Shown: positions 9,666 through 18,382 of the stretch, piece after piece
Numbering within the stretch: position 1 is the stretch's first letter
Layout: every line of letters starts with the position of its first letter
Assembly: GCA_028278505.1 (NCBI GenBank)
Contig: JANQEG010000027.1
Coordinates: 1 to 64,000, forward strand
From: Rhodobiaceae bacterium
Lineage (GTDB): Bacteria; Pseudomonadota; Alphaproteobacteria; Rhizobiales; JAKPQE01
Reading direction: 5' to 3'
DNA: 64,000 nt
Notes under the pieces: model-generated
Database searches by the model: none
What the model was told of the DNA's origin: nothing
Seen by the model: the letters and a program-made list of their open reading frames with translations, nothing else
Program-made: the position numbers and the translations under genes

Positions 9666-11060
9666 GTGACACCTGGGAAAGAAACGAACTGGGATGTGCT
9701 GGTCATCGGCGGCGGCAACGCGGCGCTGTGTGCGGCGATTACCGCGGCGGAGGCCGGGGCGCAGGCGCTCATCCTGGAAGGCGCACCAAAGGCCTATCGC
9801 GGCGGCAATTCGCGGCACACGCGGAATTTCCGCTGCATGCATTCCGGCCCGCTCGGCGTCCTCACCGACGCCTATGGCGAAGATGAGTATTTCGACGATC
9901 TCCTGAACGTCACCAAGGGCAAGACCGATGCGGCGCTCGCCCGCATGGTCATCCGCCAATCTGAGGAATGCTATCCGTGGATGCACGATCACGGCGTCCA
10001 CTTTCAACCGTCATTGTCGGGAACGCTATCGCTGTCGCGCACCAATGCGTTTTTTCTCGGGGGCGGCAAGGCGCTGGTGAACGCCTATTACCGCACGGCG
10101 GAACGGCTCGGCGTTACCGTGCTCTACGACGCCGAAGTCACCCATATACATCTCGACGGCGGTCGCATCGCCCATGTGGACGCCCGGATCGACGGCACGC
10201 CGCAGCGCTTTGCGGCGAAGGCCGTCGTCGCCGCCGCCGGCGGATTCGAGGCCAATATCGAATGGTTGACCGAGGCCTGGGGCCCGGCCGCAGCTAACTT
10301 CCTGATCCGCGGTACGCCTTACAATCGCGGGGCGGTGCTGAAAGATCTGCTCGACCAGGACATCGCCTCGGTCGGCGATCCCACCCAGTGCCACGCGGTG
10401 GCGATCGACGGGCGCGCGCCGAAGTTCGACGGCGGAATTGTCACACGACTCGACTGCGTGCCGTTCTCGGTCGTCGTCAACAGGCACGGAGAGCGGTTCT
10501 ACGACGAGGGCGAGGACGTATGGCCGAAACGCTACGCGATCTGGGGCCGTCTGGTCGCCGCCCAGCCCGATCAGGTGGCTTATGCGATCATCGATTCAAA
10601 AAGCCTGGACCTGTTCATGCCTTCCGTGTTCCCGCCGGTGACGGCCGAAACGCTGGATGAGCTGGCGGAGAAACTGGACCTGCCGGCGCAAAAGCTCGTT
10701 GCAACGATCACGGCCTTCAACGCGGCCTGCCGGCCGGGCGATTTCTATCCGACCGAACTGGACGGTCTGGCCACCTCCGGTCTTTCCCCGGAAAAGACCA
10801 ATTGGGCTCGGCCGATCGCCGAGCCGCCCTTTTACGGCTACGCGCTTCGCCCCGGCGTCACCTTCACCTATCTCGGATTGAAGGTCGACGACGGGGCACG
10901 GGTGCAGGGCCCGGAGGGCCCGATCGACAATCTGTGGGCCGCAGGCGAGATTATGGCCGGTTCGATTCTCGGGCAAGGCTATCTGGCCGGCTTCGGCATG
11001 ACGATCGGCACCGTCTTCGGGCGCATTGCAGGCAATGAGGCGGCGGCCCATGCGCGCTGA
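9666..11060 (+). CDS. tcuA: FAD-dependent tricarballylate dehydrogenase TcuA
   Basis: A 464-residue flavoprotein of the fumarate reductase/succinate dehydrogenase family. The N-terminal FAD-binding Rossmann motif is VLVIGGGNAALCAAITAAEAG (residues ~10-30). RGGNSRHTRNFR, the VAAAGGFEANIEWL segment and the C-terminal GEIMAGSILGQGYLAGFGMTIGTVFGRIAG are characteristic of TcuA. The enzyme oxidises tricarballylate to cis-aconitate and passes electrons to TcuB. The start is a GTG at 9666; a GTG ten codons later is also possible. It overlaps tcuB by 11 bp. The usual tcuC (MFS transporter) is missing; a Tct-type transporter lies 7 kb downstream instead. Confidence 0.9.
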   Translation: MTPGKETNWDVLVIGGGNAALCAAITAAEAGAQALILEGAPKAYRGGNSRHTRNFRCMHSGPLGVLTDAYGEDEYFDDLLNVTKGKTDAALARMVIRQSEECYPWMHDHGVHFQPSLSGTLSLSRTNAFFLGGGKALVNAYYRTAERLGVTVLYDAEVTHIHLDGGRIAHVDARIDGTPQRFAAKAVVAAAGGFEANIEWLTEAWGPAAANFLIRGTPYNRGAVLKDLLDQDIASVGDPTQCHAVAIDGRAPKFDGGIVTRLDCVPFSVVVNRHGERFYDEGEDVWPKRYAIWGRLVAAQPDQVAYAIIDSKSLDLFMPSVFPPVTAETLDELAEKLDLPAQKLVATITAFNAACRPGDFYPTELDGLATSGLSPEKTNWARPIAEPPFYGYALRPGVTFTYLGLKVDDGARVQGPEGPIDNLWAAGEIMAGSILGQGYLAGFGMTIGTVFGRIAGNEAAAHAR

Positions 11061-12165
11061 AGTCAACGGTTCACGAGAAACACGCGCCGAGGCGCGACGC
11101 CAGATCGAGATCTGCAATGCCTGCCGCTATTGCGAGGGCTATTGTTCGGTGTTCCCGGCGCTCATGCGCGAGCGTTCCTTTTCGGACGCCGACATCATCC
11201 AGTTCGCCAATCTCTGCCACAATTGCCGCGGCTGCTATTACGCCTGCCAGTACACCGAACCGCACGAGTTCGCGCTCAACCTGCCGAAAGTGCTGGCCGA
11301 AGCGCGGCAGGACAGCTGGCGGGAATACGCCTGGCCGCGCCCGCTCGCCAACCTCTTTCATGAGCGCGGCGTTGCGCTGGCCCTGGCGGTCGTTGCCGGT
11401 ATTGCGGTCATCATAGGGCTCGCCCGTCTGCTCGCCCCGACCGACGGCGAGGGTTTTTACGCCTATCTCTCGCACGGAGCCATGGTGGCGATCTTCCTGC
11501 CCGCCTTCGTGTTGCCGCTTGTCGCCGTTGCCGTCTCGCTGCGGCGCTATTGGACATCGATCGGCGGCGGTACGGTGCGGCTTTCCCACGTCATTGCCGC
11601 GACCAGAGCAGCCGCGACAATGAAAGACCTCGACGGCGGCCATGGCGACGGCTGCAATTTCGAGGATGAGGACCGCTATTCCAATGGCCGCCGCCATGCG
11701 CACCAGGCCGTGCTCTACGGCTTCCTCCTGTGCTTTGCCTCCACCTCGGTCGCGACGCTGATGCACTATATCCTCGACATGCCGGCACCCTATCCGATTT
11801 ACAGCCTGCCGAAACTTCTCGGCCTGCTCGGCGGCATCCTGCTTTGCCTCGGCACCGCGGTGCTCGCCCTCCTCAAAGTGAAGGCGGACAGGTCCCTCGG
11901 CGATGTCCGGGTCTGGGGCGGCGAAATGGCCTTCACCGGGCTGGTGTTCCTCGTCGCAGCTTCAGGCCTGTTGCTCTACGCGGCCACCGGCACAAGCCTC
12001 GTCATGCCGCTGCTCGCGCTCCATCTTGGCGCAGTGCTCGCCTTCTTTCTTGCAACGCCATTCTCGAAGATGATGCACGGATTCTACCGGTGCGCCGCCC
12101 TCGTAAAAGAGGCTGCGACCTCGGGATTACGGCACTCCATCACCGATCAGGGCAACCGAATCTAA
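11050..12165 (+). CDS. tcuB: TcuB, membrane iron-sulfur/haem partner of tricarballylate dehydrogenase
   Basis: A 371-residue membrane protein. The N-terminal domain has two ferredoxin-type cysteine clusters, CNACRYCEGYC and CHNCRGCYYAC, for two 4Fe-4S centres. The rest has about six hydrophobic segments, with several conserved histidines (HVIAATRA, RRHAHQAVLYGF, LMHYILD) likely to bind haem. In Salmonella, TcuB reoxidises the FADH2 of TcuA and feeds electrons to the quinone pool. The ATG at 11050 lies inside the end of tcuA, so the two are translationally coupled. A start 24 bp upstream is less likely. The stop is 14 bp before the ATP-citrate-lyase-like small subunit gene. Confidence 0.9.
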   Translation: MRAEVNGSRETRAEARRQIEICNACRYCEGYCSVFPALMRERSFSDADIIQFANLCHNCRGCYYACQYTEPHEFALNLPKVLAEARQDSWREYAWPRPLANLFHERGVALALAVVAGIAVIIGLARLLAPTDGEGFYAYLSHGAMVAIFLPAFVLPLVAVAVSLRRYWTSIGGGTVRLSHVIAATRAAATMKDLDGGHGDGCNFEDEDRYSNGRRHAHQAVLYGFLLCFASTSVATLMHYILDMPAPYPIYSLPKLLGLLGGILLCLGTAVLALLKVKADRSLGDVRVWGGEMAFTGLVFLVAASGLLLYAATGTSLVMPLLALHLGAVLAFFLATPFSKMMHGFYRCAALVKEAATSGLRHSITDQGNRI

Positions 12166-12179
12166 CCGGAGTATTTCAG

Positions 12180-13460
12180 ATGCAAATCACGGGCATGCTC
12201 TACGGCAGTCGCTTGCTGCGCCATGTCGGGTTTCCGGCAACGGAAATCCTCGGGCCGGGCGCGAGCGAGGACGAGATCCGCGATCTGATCGAACGCCATC
12301 AGACGATCTTCATCAAGCCGCTGTTCAAGGGCGGGATCGGCAAGAAGGGCAAGGCCGGCCTGATCGGCAAGGCGCAGGATCTCAAAACCGCGCTTGCGGA
12401 AAAGGAACGGCTCTATTTCGCCGAGCACCGGCACGGCAATGCCGTGGCCAAAGCCAACGGCGTCACCTTCGAGGCCGGCGTTCCGGCCGAGCACGAGGTC
12501 TATTTCTCGATCACCGACGATACGCGCTATCGAGCGCCGACGATGACGTTGACCCATAAGGGCGGCATCGAGATCGAGGAATTGGACAAATCCGAAATCG
12601 CCACCGTGCCCTTCGACGCCCTGACCGGGCTGAAGGCCTTTGTCGTCGCCAATGCGCTTAGCGACATCAACGCATCGAAAGAGGTCATCTCGCCGCTCGT
12701 CCAGCAACTGCCGAAACTGTGGGAGCTGATGCACCATTACGGCATGACGACGCTGGAGCTCAATCCGATCCGCATGCGGCCGGGCAAGGGCGGGCGGCTG
12801 ACGCCGGTCGCCTGCGATTTCAAATGCGGCTTCGACCGCGACGATCCGCGCGTCGCCCGGCTCGGCCTGCCCGACCATCTGTTCGCTTCCGACATCTCGG
12901 CATTCGAGCAGGAGGTCAATCTGCTCAGAACCCATCAGGGCCAGTCGGATGTCTTCGTCATCAACGATCAGGGCACGATCCTGGCGCCGACCTTCGGCGG
13001 CGGCGCCAACAGCCTGGTCACCGAAGTGCTCGGCGACGCGGCGATCATCTCGTCCGATTTCGGCGGCAATCCGCCCTATGAGAAGATGAAGGCGGTGGCG
13101 TCGATCTGCTACCGCCATTTCCTGAAGCAGACCAACGTGCTCTTCATCATCGGCGGCAAATCCAACAACACCGACATCTTCGAGACCTTCCGCGGCATGG
13201 GCGACGCGCTGCGCGAGCATTTCTCCGCGCACGGGCCGACGCCGCTTTACGTGGTCGTCGGCCGCGGCGGCCCTAACCTCGTTCGCGGCCTGGGCAATCT
13301 GGCGGAGACCTGCGACGCGCTCGGCCTGCCCTACCGGTTCTTCGGCTTCGACAGCGCGATTTCCGAAGTCGTCAACTACGCCAAGGACGTCGACAAATGG
13401 ATGCGCGGCGGCGGCCGGGCGGAAATCGCCCGCCTGATCGGCGCCAGTGAAGCAGTTTGA
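12180..13460 (+). CDS. ATP-citrate-lyase-like small subunit (ATP-grasp plus citrate-binding domain)
   Basis: A 426-residue protein matching the N-terminal part of animal ATP-citrate lyase and bacterial AclB. The ATP-grasp part (about 1-240) has IFIKPLFKGGIGKKGKAGL and TTLELNPIRM. The second domain (about 245-420) has the tricarboxylate-binding elements of ACL: FGGGANSLV, IIGGKSNNTDIFETFRGM and GRGGPN, which line up by eye with the Gly, Asn/Thr and Arg that bind citrate in human ACL. One residue is deleted in the N-F-T loop. It should activate citrate or a similar tricarboxylate together with the following gene. The ATG at 12180 has CGGAG upstream. It lies 14 bp after tcuB, apparently in one operon. 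Confidence 0.85.
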   Translation: MQITGMLYGSRLLRHVGFPATEILGPGASEDEIRDLIERHQTIFIKPLFKGGIGKKGKAGLIGKAQDLKTALAEKERLYFAEHRHGNAVAKANGVTFEAGVPAEHEVYFSITDDTRYRAPTMTLTHKGGIEIEELDKSEIATVPFDALTGLKAFVVANALSDINASKEVISPLVQQLPKLWELMHHYGMTTLELNPIRMRPGKGGRLTPVACDFKCGFDRDDPRVARLGLPDHLFASDISAFEQEVNLLRTHQGQSDVFVINDQGTILAPTFGGGANSLVTEVLGDAAIISSDFGGNPPYEKMKAVASICYRHFLKQTNVLFIIGGKSNNTDIFETFRGMGDALREHFSAHGPTPLYVVVGRGGPNLVRGLGNLAETCDALGLPYRFFGFDSAISEVVNYAKDVDKWMRGGGRAEIARLIGASEAV

Positions 13461-13471
13461 GGCCGAAGACA

Positions 13472-16183
13472 ATGCACAAGCCAGGCATCGAGGGAATTCC
13501 CTACTATCTCGGCATCAACTCGTTGAGCGAGATCGCCACCCGCGACGATACCGTCGTCGTTCTTAACGCCATGGGCGGCGAAAGCCGGCAGGTGACGCCG
13601 GTGTCGCACGCGTTTTCGGGCGGCAATGTGGTGTTCGGCGTATCGCCCGGCCGGCGCGGGCAGAAGCTGCCGACGCCCGCCGGCGACATCCCGATCTACA
13701 ACAATGTCCGCGAGGGCCTTGAAGACGGGCACCGGTTCAACACCGGCGTCGTCTACCTGCCGCCGTCGGGCGTGCGCGACGGCGTCGCCGAACTCATCCG
13801 GGTCAATCCCGATCTGAGGAAGATCGTCATCATCACCGAAAAGGTCGCCGTGCATGATGCCCGCGAGATCCGCGCCATGGCCCAGGCCAACGGGGTCGAC
13901 GTGATCGGCGGCAACTGCCTCGGCGTCGCCGACAGTTGGAACCGGGTGCGGATCGGCGGTGCACTCGGCGGCGATCACCCGGACGAATCGCTGCTCAAGG
14001 GATCGATCGCGATCTTCTCCAATTCCGGCGGCTTCACCACGACGATCGCCCAATATCTGGCGACCGAGGGCTGGGGCACCTCGACGCTGATTTCGTCGGG
14101 CAAGGACGTCTACATCCACTATGGCGCGCGCGATTTCGCCCATGCCCTGAAGAATGACGACCGCACCAAGGCCGCCGTCCTCTATGTGGAGCCGGGCGGC
14201 TATTACGAGCGCGGCGTCGATTTCGGCAAGCCGGTGGTCGCCTGTGTCGTCGGCCGCTGGAAGTCGAAGCTCACCCGCGCCGTCGGCCATGCCGGCGCGA
14301 TGGCGGGCTCCGGCGACAGGGCCGAAGACAAGGAAGACTGGTTCATCGACGCCTTTGGCACCGGCGGCCTGTTCACGCCCGAGGACCCGAAGGTTTCGGC
14401 CAAAGGCGCCGTCGTCACCAACATCGCCCATATTCCGGCGGCACTGACGGCGGTGATGAAGCTCAACGGCGTTGAAACGGACTTCGCCTCGACGGGAAGC
14501 CTGTCGCTGAAGCCGTGGATGTCGAACGATCAGGGGCTGACGCTGCCGGCCGATATCGACCTGCCCCCGGTTGCAGCACCCGAACCCTACGGCACCCAGA
14601 TCGAGGTCATCGGCAAGCAGATCGGCGCCGTGATCGCGCGCCAGACGATGAAGGACAAGTCCGGCGCCTCGTCCATGGACCCCAAGACCCAGGTGACGAG
14701 CGTGCACGGAAAATCGGTGCTCGAAATGGCGCTCGAGCCGCTCGAGGCGATCTTCGCGCTGCCGCTGGTGCACGAGATCGCCGACGACAACGCCCGCGCC
14801 CTGCTCGATGTCGCGGTCGCCGCGGAAGTCAATCTCGTCGGCGATCCCGCGCTGGTCGCCGCCGAGGCGTCGCGCGAGGCCGGCAATTCGCCGAACGTGG
14901 TCATGGCCGCGGCGGCCTCGATCATCGGGCCGAACCGGATCGACCGTGCGCTCGCCTGCGCGCGCACGCTGATCACGCTCTTTGCCCAGAGCGGACTGCG
15001 CGATGGCCAGGATACCGGGTTCGACGCATCAGGAATCGCGGTCGATGCCGAAGCCCGGGCACTGTTTGCGGCCGATGACGACGAGGCCGACGATCCGCGC
15101 CCGGAGGCTGTGCTGAAGGCGGTTGCGGCGCGCGGCGGCAAGTCCGTGTTCATCGATTTCCTGACCGGGCTCGGCATACGGCTGTCGCGGGATGCGCTGC
15201 TGGCGGCGATCGCAACGACGATTGCCTGGGGGCCGCTTCTGCGCAAGCGCATCACCCGGCTGACCGCGGAAACCCTGCCCTGGTATCTCAGGCTCTACGG
15301 CGTGATGATCGGCGCCACCATTCCCGCCGAACACCACCGGCACGGCTCGCTCTGGGGAATTCCGCGCCAGGAGCGCTTCGAACACTGGACCATGGCGGAT
15401 CTGTGCTTCCTGGCGATGACCGGCAAGAAGCCGCAGGGCGAGGACGCGCTGCCGCTGCAGATGCTGATCGGCCTCCTGATCTCCAACGGTCCCGGCTCGA
15501 TCTCGGCGCAAGGAGCAAAAGGCGCGGTGGCCGCGGACGGCCCGCAGACGCCGTCGCGGGTGCAGATCAACAAGGCGATGATCGGCTTTCTCTCGCACAG
15601 CGGCTACAGCCATGGCGGCAACGGTTTCGAAGGCATGGCGATGCTTCTGGAGGAGTTCAAGGACACTGGGCTCGCCGATCCGACCGATCCCGGCCACGGG
15701 CTCGACCTGAAGGCGATGGCGAAGCGGTTCGCCGAGGCCTACAAGGCCGAAAAGGCGGCTGCCAAGGAGGTCGGCGGCGAGGTCCGCGCGCTTCCCGGCA
15801 TCCATCATCCGGTCTTCAAGGGCAATCAGGTCAACTATGATCCGCGCGAGCGCTTTCTCGCGGAATACCTGGAAAAGCGCGGCGATTACAACATCTTCCT
15901 GGCGTTCTACCGGGAGGTCGTCGAGGCCATTTACGCGGTCGGCGCGACGCGCAACGTGTTCTGCGTCAATGTCGACGCGGTCATTGCGGCGCTGCTCCTC
16001 GCCATTCTCTGGAAGGACTACAGGGCCGGGAAGCTGAGCGAACGGGCGCTTGAAACGGCCGCCTTCACCGTGTTCCTCTACGGCCGCATGATCGGCTCGG
16101 CCGCCGAGATCGACGACCATCTCAATCGCGGCCGCAACATGGACACGCGAACGCCGGTATCGGCCTGCGGCTTCGTTGTTTAG
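13472..16183 (+). CDS. Oversized ATP-citrate-lyase-like large subunit (CoA-ligase plus duplicated citrate-synthase-like region)
   Basis: A 903-residue protein, about 300 longer than Chlorobium AclA (about 610). Residues ~1-330 are a succinyl-CoA-synthetase-alpha-like CoA-binding/ligase part: IAIFSNSGGFTTTIAQYL and the phosphohistidine motif GHAGAMAGSG (His ~272). A citrate-synthase-like segment starts at TSVHGKSVLEMALEPL (~408) and has GNSPNVVMAAAASIIGPNRID (~470). A second, fuller citrate-synthase-like module (~610-900) has ISNGPGSISAQGAKGAV (~670), GIHHPVFKG (~777) and NVDAVIAALLL (~833). The His and Asp of the last two motifs match citryl-CoA lyase; the first catalytic His region appears changed (SNGP...AQGAK instead of DHGP...GAH). 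ATG at 13472 has GAGG upstream. Stop codon overlaps that of the convergent kinase gene. Confidence 0.85.
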   Translation: MHKPGIEGIPYYLGINSLSEIATRDDTVVVLNAMGGESRQVTPVSHAFSGGNVVFGVSPGRRGQKLPTPAGDIPIYNNVREGLEDGHRFNTGVVYLPPSGVRDGVAELIRVNPDLRKIVIITEKVAVHDAREIRAMAQANGVDVIGGNCLGVADSWNRVRIGGALGGDHPDESLLKGSIAIFSNSGGFTTTIAQYLATEGWGTSTLISSGKDVYIHYGARDFAHALKNDDRTKAAVLYVEPGGYYERGVDFGKPVVACVVGRWKSKLTRAVGHAGAMAGSGDRAEDKEDWFIDAFGTGGLFTPEDPKVSAKGAVVTNIAHIPAALTAVMKLNGVETDFASTGSLSLKPWMSNDQGLTLPADIDLPPVAAPEPYGTQIEVIGKQIGAVIARQTMKDKSGASSMDPKTQVTSVHGKSVLEMALEPLEAIFALPLVHEIADDNARALLDVAVAAEVNLVGDPALVAAEASREAGNSPNVVMAAAASIIGPNRIDRALACARTLITLFAQSGLRDGQDTGFDASGIAVDAEARALFAADDDEADDPRPEAVLKAVAARGGKSVFIDFLTGLGIRLSRDALLAAIATTIAWGPLLRKRITRLTAETLPWYLRLYGVMIGATIPAEHHRHGSLWGIPRQERFEHWTMADLCFLAMTGKKPQGEDALPLQMLIGLLISNGPGSISAQGAKGAVAADGPQTPSRVQINKAMIGFLSHSGYSHGGNGFEGMAMLLEEFKDTGLADPTDPGHGLDLKAMAKRFAEAYKAEKAAAKEVGGEVRALPGIHHPVFKGNQVNYDPRERFLAEYLEKRGDYNIFLAFYREVVEAIYAVGATRNVFCVNVDAVIAALLLAILWKDYRAGKLSERALETAAFTVFLYGRMIGSAAEIDDHLNRGRNMDTRTPVSACGFVV

Positions 16184-17574
16184 AGCATCGGGCTCTCCGA
16201 TCCGGGTGCCGCCAGCGGCAGCCGGATCGAGATGCGCGCGCCGATGTCGCTCTCGTCTATGCAGACGCTGCCGCCATGGTTCTGCGCGGTTTCGACGACG
16301 ATGGCGAGGCCGAGGCCCGAACCTTCGGCCGGGCCGACCTGACCGAAACGGGCAAAGGCGGTCTCGGCGTCTTCCGGCTTGATGCCGATACCGCTATCGC
16401 TGACGGTGACACGCGCTTCAGTGTCGGCGGCGGAAACCGCGACGGTGATCTTGGTGTTGTTCGAACCGCCGTGGACGAGGGCGTTGTCGATCAGGTTTTC
16501 GACCGCCTCTTCGAGGAATACGGGATCGCCGTGAACCGGCACCGACCTGGCGGCGGGAACGAATTCGAAGTCGATTTCGCGATCCAGCACGCGCTTGGCG
16601 TTGCGCTCGCACACGTCCCGAGCAAGCGCGTTCAGGTCGATGACCTGCCTGGTCGTCGGATCGGTGCGGCCCCTGGCCCGTTCCAAAGAGAGCAATTGCT
16701 GGGTCAGCCGCGCGACATGTTTGGCGGCGGCGACCAGATCCTCGGTGCGCGACAGCCGGGCATCGTCGCTCCTCGCATCGCGAACGGATTCGGCAATGGA
16801 CAGAACGCCGGCGATCGGATTGCGAAGCTGGTGCGCCGCATCCGAGATGAAGGCATCCCGGGACGCAAAGGCGCGGGTCACCTGATCAAAAAGGCCGTTC
16901 AAGGTGCGCACGATCCCCGACACCTCGCGCGGGATCGGACGCCGGATGCGGCTCAGATCGTCCGAGGAGCGGATCGAGATCGCCTCTTGCAGGTCGGTGA
17001 GCGGTTTCAGCCCGAGATTGATGCCGAACCAGACGACCAGCACGACGGTCAGGATCAGCGATCCCATGACGATCGCGGCGCGGCCGGCGAGATCGCGCGC
17101 AAACGCCTGCCGCGCCGCCATCGTCTGCCAGACAGTGATGGTCGAATATCCGCTGATCGTGTCGATGGTCACGAATTCGCGCAACCGCGCGACCCGAACC
17201 TCTTCGCCGCGATAGCGCGACAGGAAAAGAATGGGAGCACCGTTGTTCACCTGCAAATCGCGCGGCGCCACCGGCGGCGTCGCATAGCCGGTGATAAAGA
17301 CGCCGTCCGGCCCGTGAACATGATAGAAGACTTCGCCGCCGGAACTGCTGCGGATCAGGTCGAGCGTCGACGACGAAATCGCGTCGCCGCCCGAAACCGC
17401 AACGTCGCGGGAAATGGCGAGCGTCGTCGCCATCAGCGTCCGGTCGAACAGCTCTTCCGCCGTCTTGGTGGCGGTCGTGATCCGCCAATAGCCGGCGAGG
17501 ATCGAGATCGCGACGAGCGGGATCAGGATGAGGAGCAACAGCCGCGCCCGCAGCGACGCCGGCTTCGCGATCAT
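16180..17574 (-). CDS. tctE: Sensor histidine kinase TctE
   Basis: A 464-residue membrane histidine kinase. It has an N-terminal transmembrane helix (about 12-32), a periplasmic sensor of the TctE N-terminal type (about 33-165), a second helix (about 172-192), then HAMP-like, HisKA with the phosphorylated His in AFISDAAHQLRNPIAG, and an HATPase domain with the N box ENLIDNALVHG, G1 DSGIGI and G2 GSGLGLAIV. In other bacteria TctE senses tricarboxylates outside the cell and phosphorylates TctD. The start at 17574 overlaps the tctD stop (ATGA). Its 3' end overlaps the convergent large-subunit gene by four bases. Confidence 0.92.
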   Translation of the reverse strand: MIAKPASLRARLLLLILIPLVAISILAGYWRITTATKTAEELFDRTLMATTLAISRDVAVSGGDAISSSTLDLIRSSSGGEVFYHVHGPDGVFITGYATPPVAPRDLQVNNGAPILFLSRYRGEEVRVARLREFVTIDTISGYSTITVWQTMAARQAFARDLAGRAAIVMGSLILTVVLVVWFGINLGLKPLTDLQEAISIRSSDDLSRIRRPIPREVSGIVRTLNGLFDQVTRAFASRDAFISDAAHQLRNPIAGVLSIAESVRDARSDDARLSRTEDLVAAAKHVARLTQQLLSLERARGRTDPTTRQVIDLNALARDVCERNAKRVLDREIDFEFVPAARSVPVHGDPVFLEEAVENLIDNALVHGGSNNTKITVAVSAADTEARVTVSDSGIGIKPEDAETAFARFGQVGPAEGSGLGLAIVVETAQNHGGSVCIDESDIGARISIRLPLAAPGSESPML

Positions 17575-18239
17575 GTTTCCTCTTCCATCAAATAGCCGAG
17601 GCCGCGCGCCGCCTTGATGCGGATGCCGCAGTCGTCGAGTTTCTTTCTGAGCCTTGAAATGTGCACTTCGACGATCTTTTCGTCGACGTCCGCGCCGGTG
17701 CCGTAGATATGGTCGGCGAGCACCGATTTCGGCACAAGCCGGCCGCGCCGATGCAGCAGGCACTCAAAGGCGGCAAGTTCCCGCCGGGTCAGCTCGACCG
17801 CGTCATCATTGTTGCGCAATATCCGGGCGCCCGGATCGAAGACCAGACACCCGATCGGCTCGACCGGCGGCCGGTCGATCCCGCGGCGCCGCGACAATGC
17901 GCGGACCCGCGCTTCGAGTTCCGCCATCTCGAAGGGCTTTACAAGATAGTCGTCGGCACCAGCATCGAGCCCGTCGACCCGGTCGGTGACTTCCGAGCGT
18001 GCCGTCAACAACAGCACCGGCGTGTTGTCGTTGCGCGCGCGAAGTTTGCGGAGCACGTCGAGCCCGTTCAGTCCGGGAAGATTGATGTCGAGAATGACGA
18101 GGTCGGCGCCTTCATGGGCGAGATGATCGTTGCCGTCCTCGCCATCGTGAAGAACATCGACCGCATGACCTTGATCTCGCAATCGGTAGGCGATGCCGGC
18201 AGCCAGCGATTTGTTGTCTTCGATAACGGCAATACGCAT
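17571..18239 (-). CDS. tctD: OmpR-family response regulator TctD
   Basis: A 222-residue response regulator. The receiver domain (1-120) has the acidic pair EDN at 7-9, the phospho-acceptor Asp in LVILDINLPGLNG (~51), the Thr in LLLTARSE and Lys in YLVKPFE. The C-terminal winged helix (about 130-222) has ELTRRELAAFECLL, the recognition-helix region VDEKIVEVHISRLRKKL and GLGYLMEE. TctD normally activates tctCBA transcription in response to citrate-like acids. It is divergent from tctC and shares the 143-bp control region. ATG at 18239 begins the receiver (MRIAVIEDN). Confidence 0.93.
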   Translation of the reverse strand: MRIAVIEDNKSLAAGIAYRLRDQGHAVDVLHDGEDGNDHLAHEGADLVILDINLPGLNGLDVLRKLRARNDNTPVLLLTARSEVTDRVDGLDAGADDYLVKPFEMAELEARVRALSRRRGIDRPPVEPIGCLVFDPGARILRNNDDAVELTRRELAAFECLLHRRGRLVPKSVLADHIYGTGADVDEKIVEVHISRLRKKLDDCGIRIKAARGLGYLMEEET

Positions 18240-18250
18240 CGGCCGATCCT

Positions 18251-18271
18251 GCAAGCTTCGCGCAAGCTTGC
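18251..18271. promoter_or_regulatory. Candidate TctD site: direct repeat in the tctD/tctC divergent region
   Basis: The octamer GCAAGCTT occurs at 18251-18258 and again at 18262-18269, 11 bp (one helical turn) apart, and the second copy continues to a palindrome GCAAGCTTGC. OmpR-family regulators commonly bind direct repeats with this spacing. It lies just upstream of tctD and about 115 bp before tctC, so it could serve both. Function is inferred from spacing and position only. Confidence 0.35.
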
Positions 18272-18382
18272 GACGATACCTTTGACCGATCAACCCCGGG
18301 GAAAAGGTTTCCCGAGGCGAAATCGGGGAGGTTCGGCCGGATGGCGCGGCCCTCCCCCGTGGCGAGACATTGGGAGGATTGC

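Noticed and set aside
12162-13472. Minus-strand frame of 436 codons opposite the ACL small subunit
   Set aside because: Antisense shadow caused by GC-skewed codons; the plus-strand protein aligns with ATP-citrate lyase throughout.
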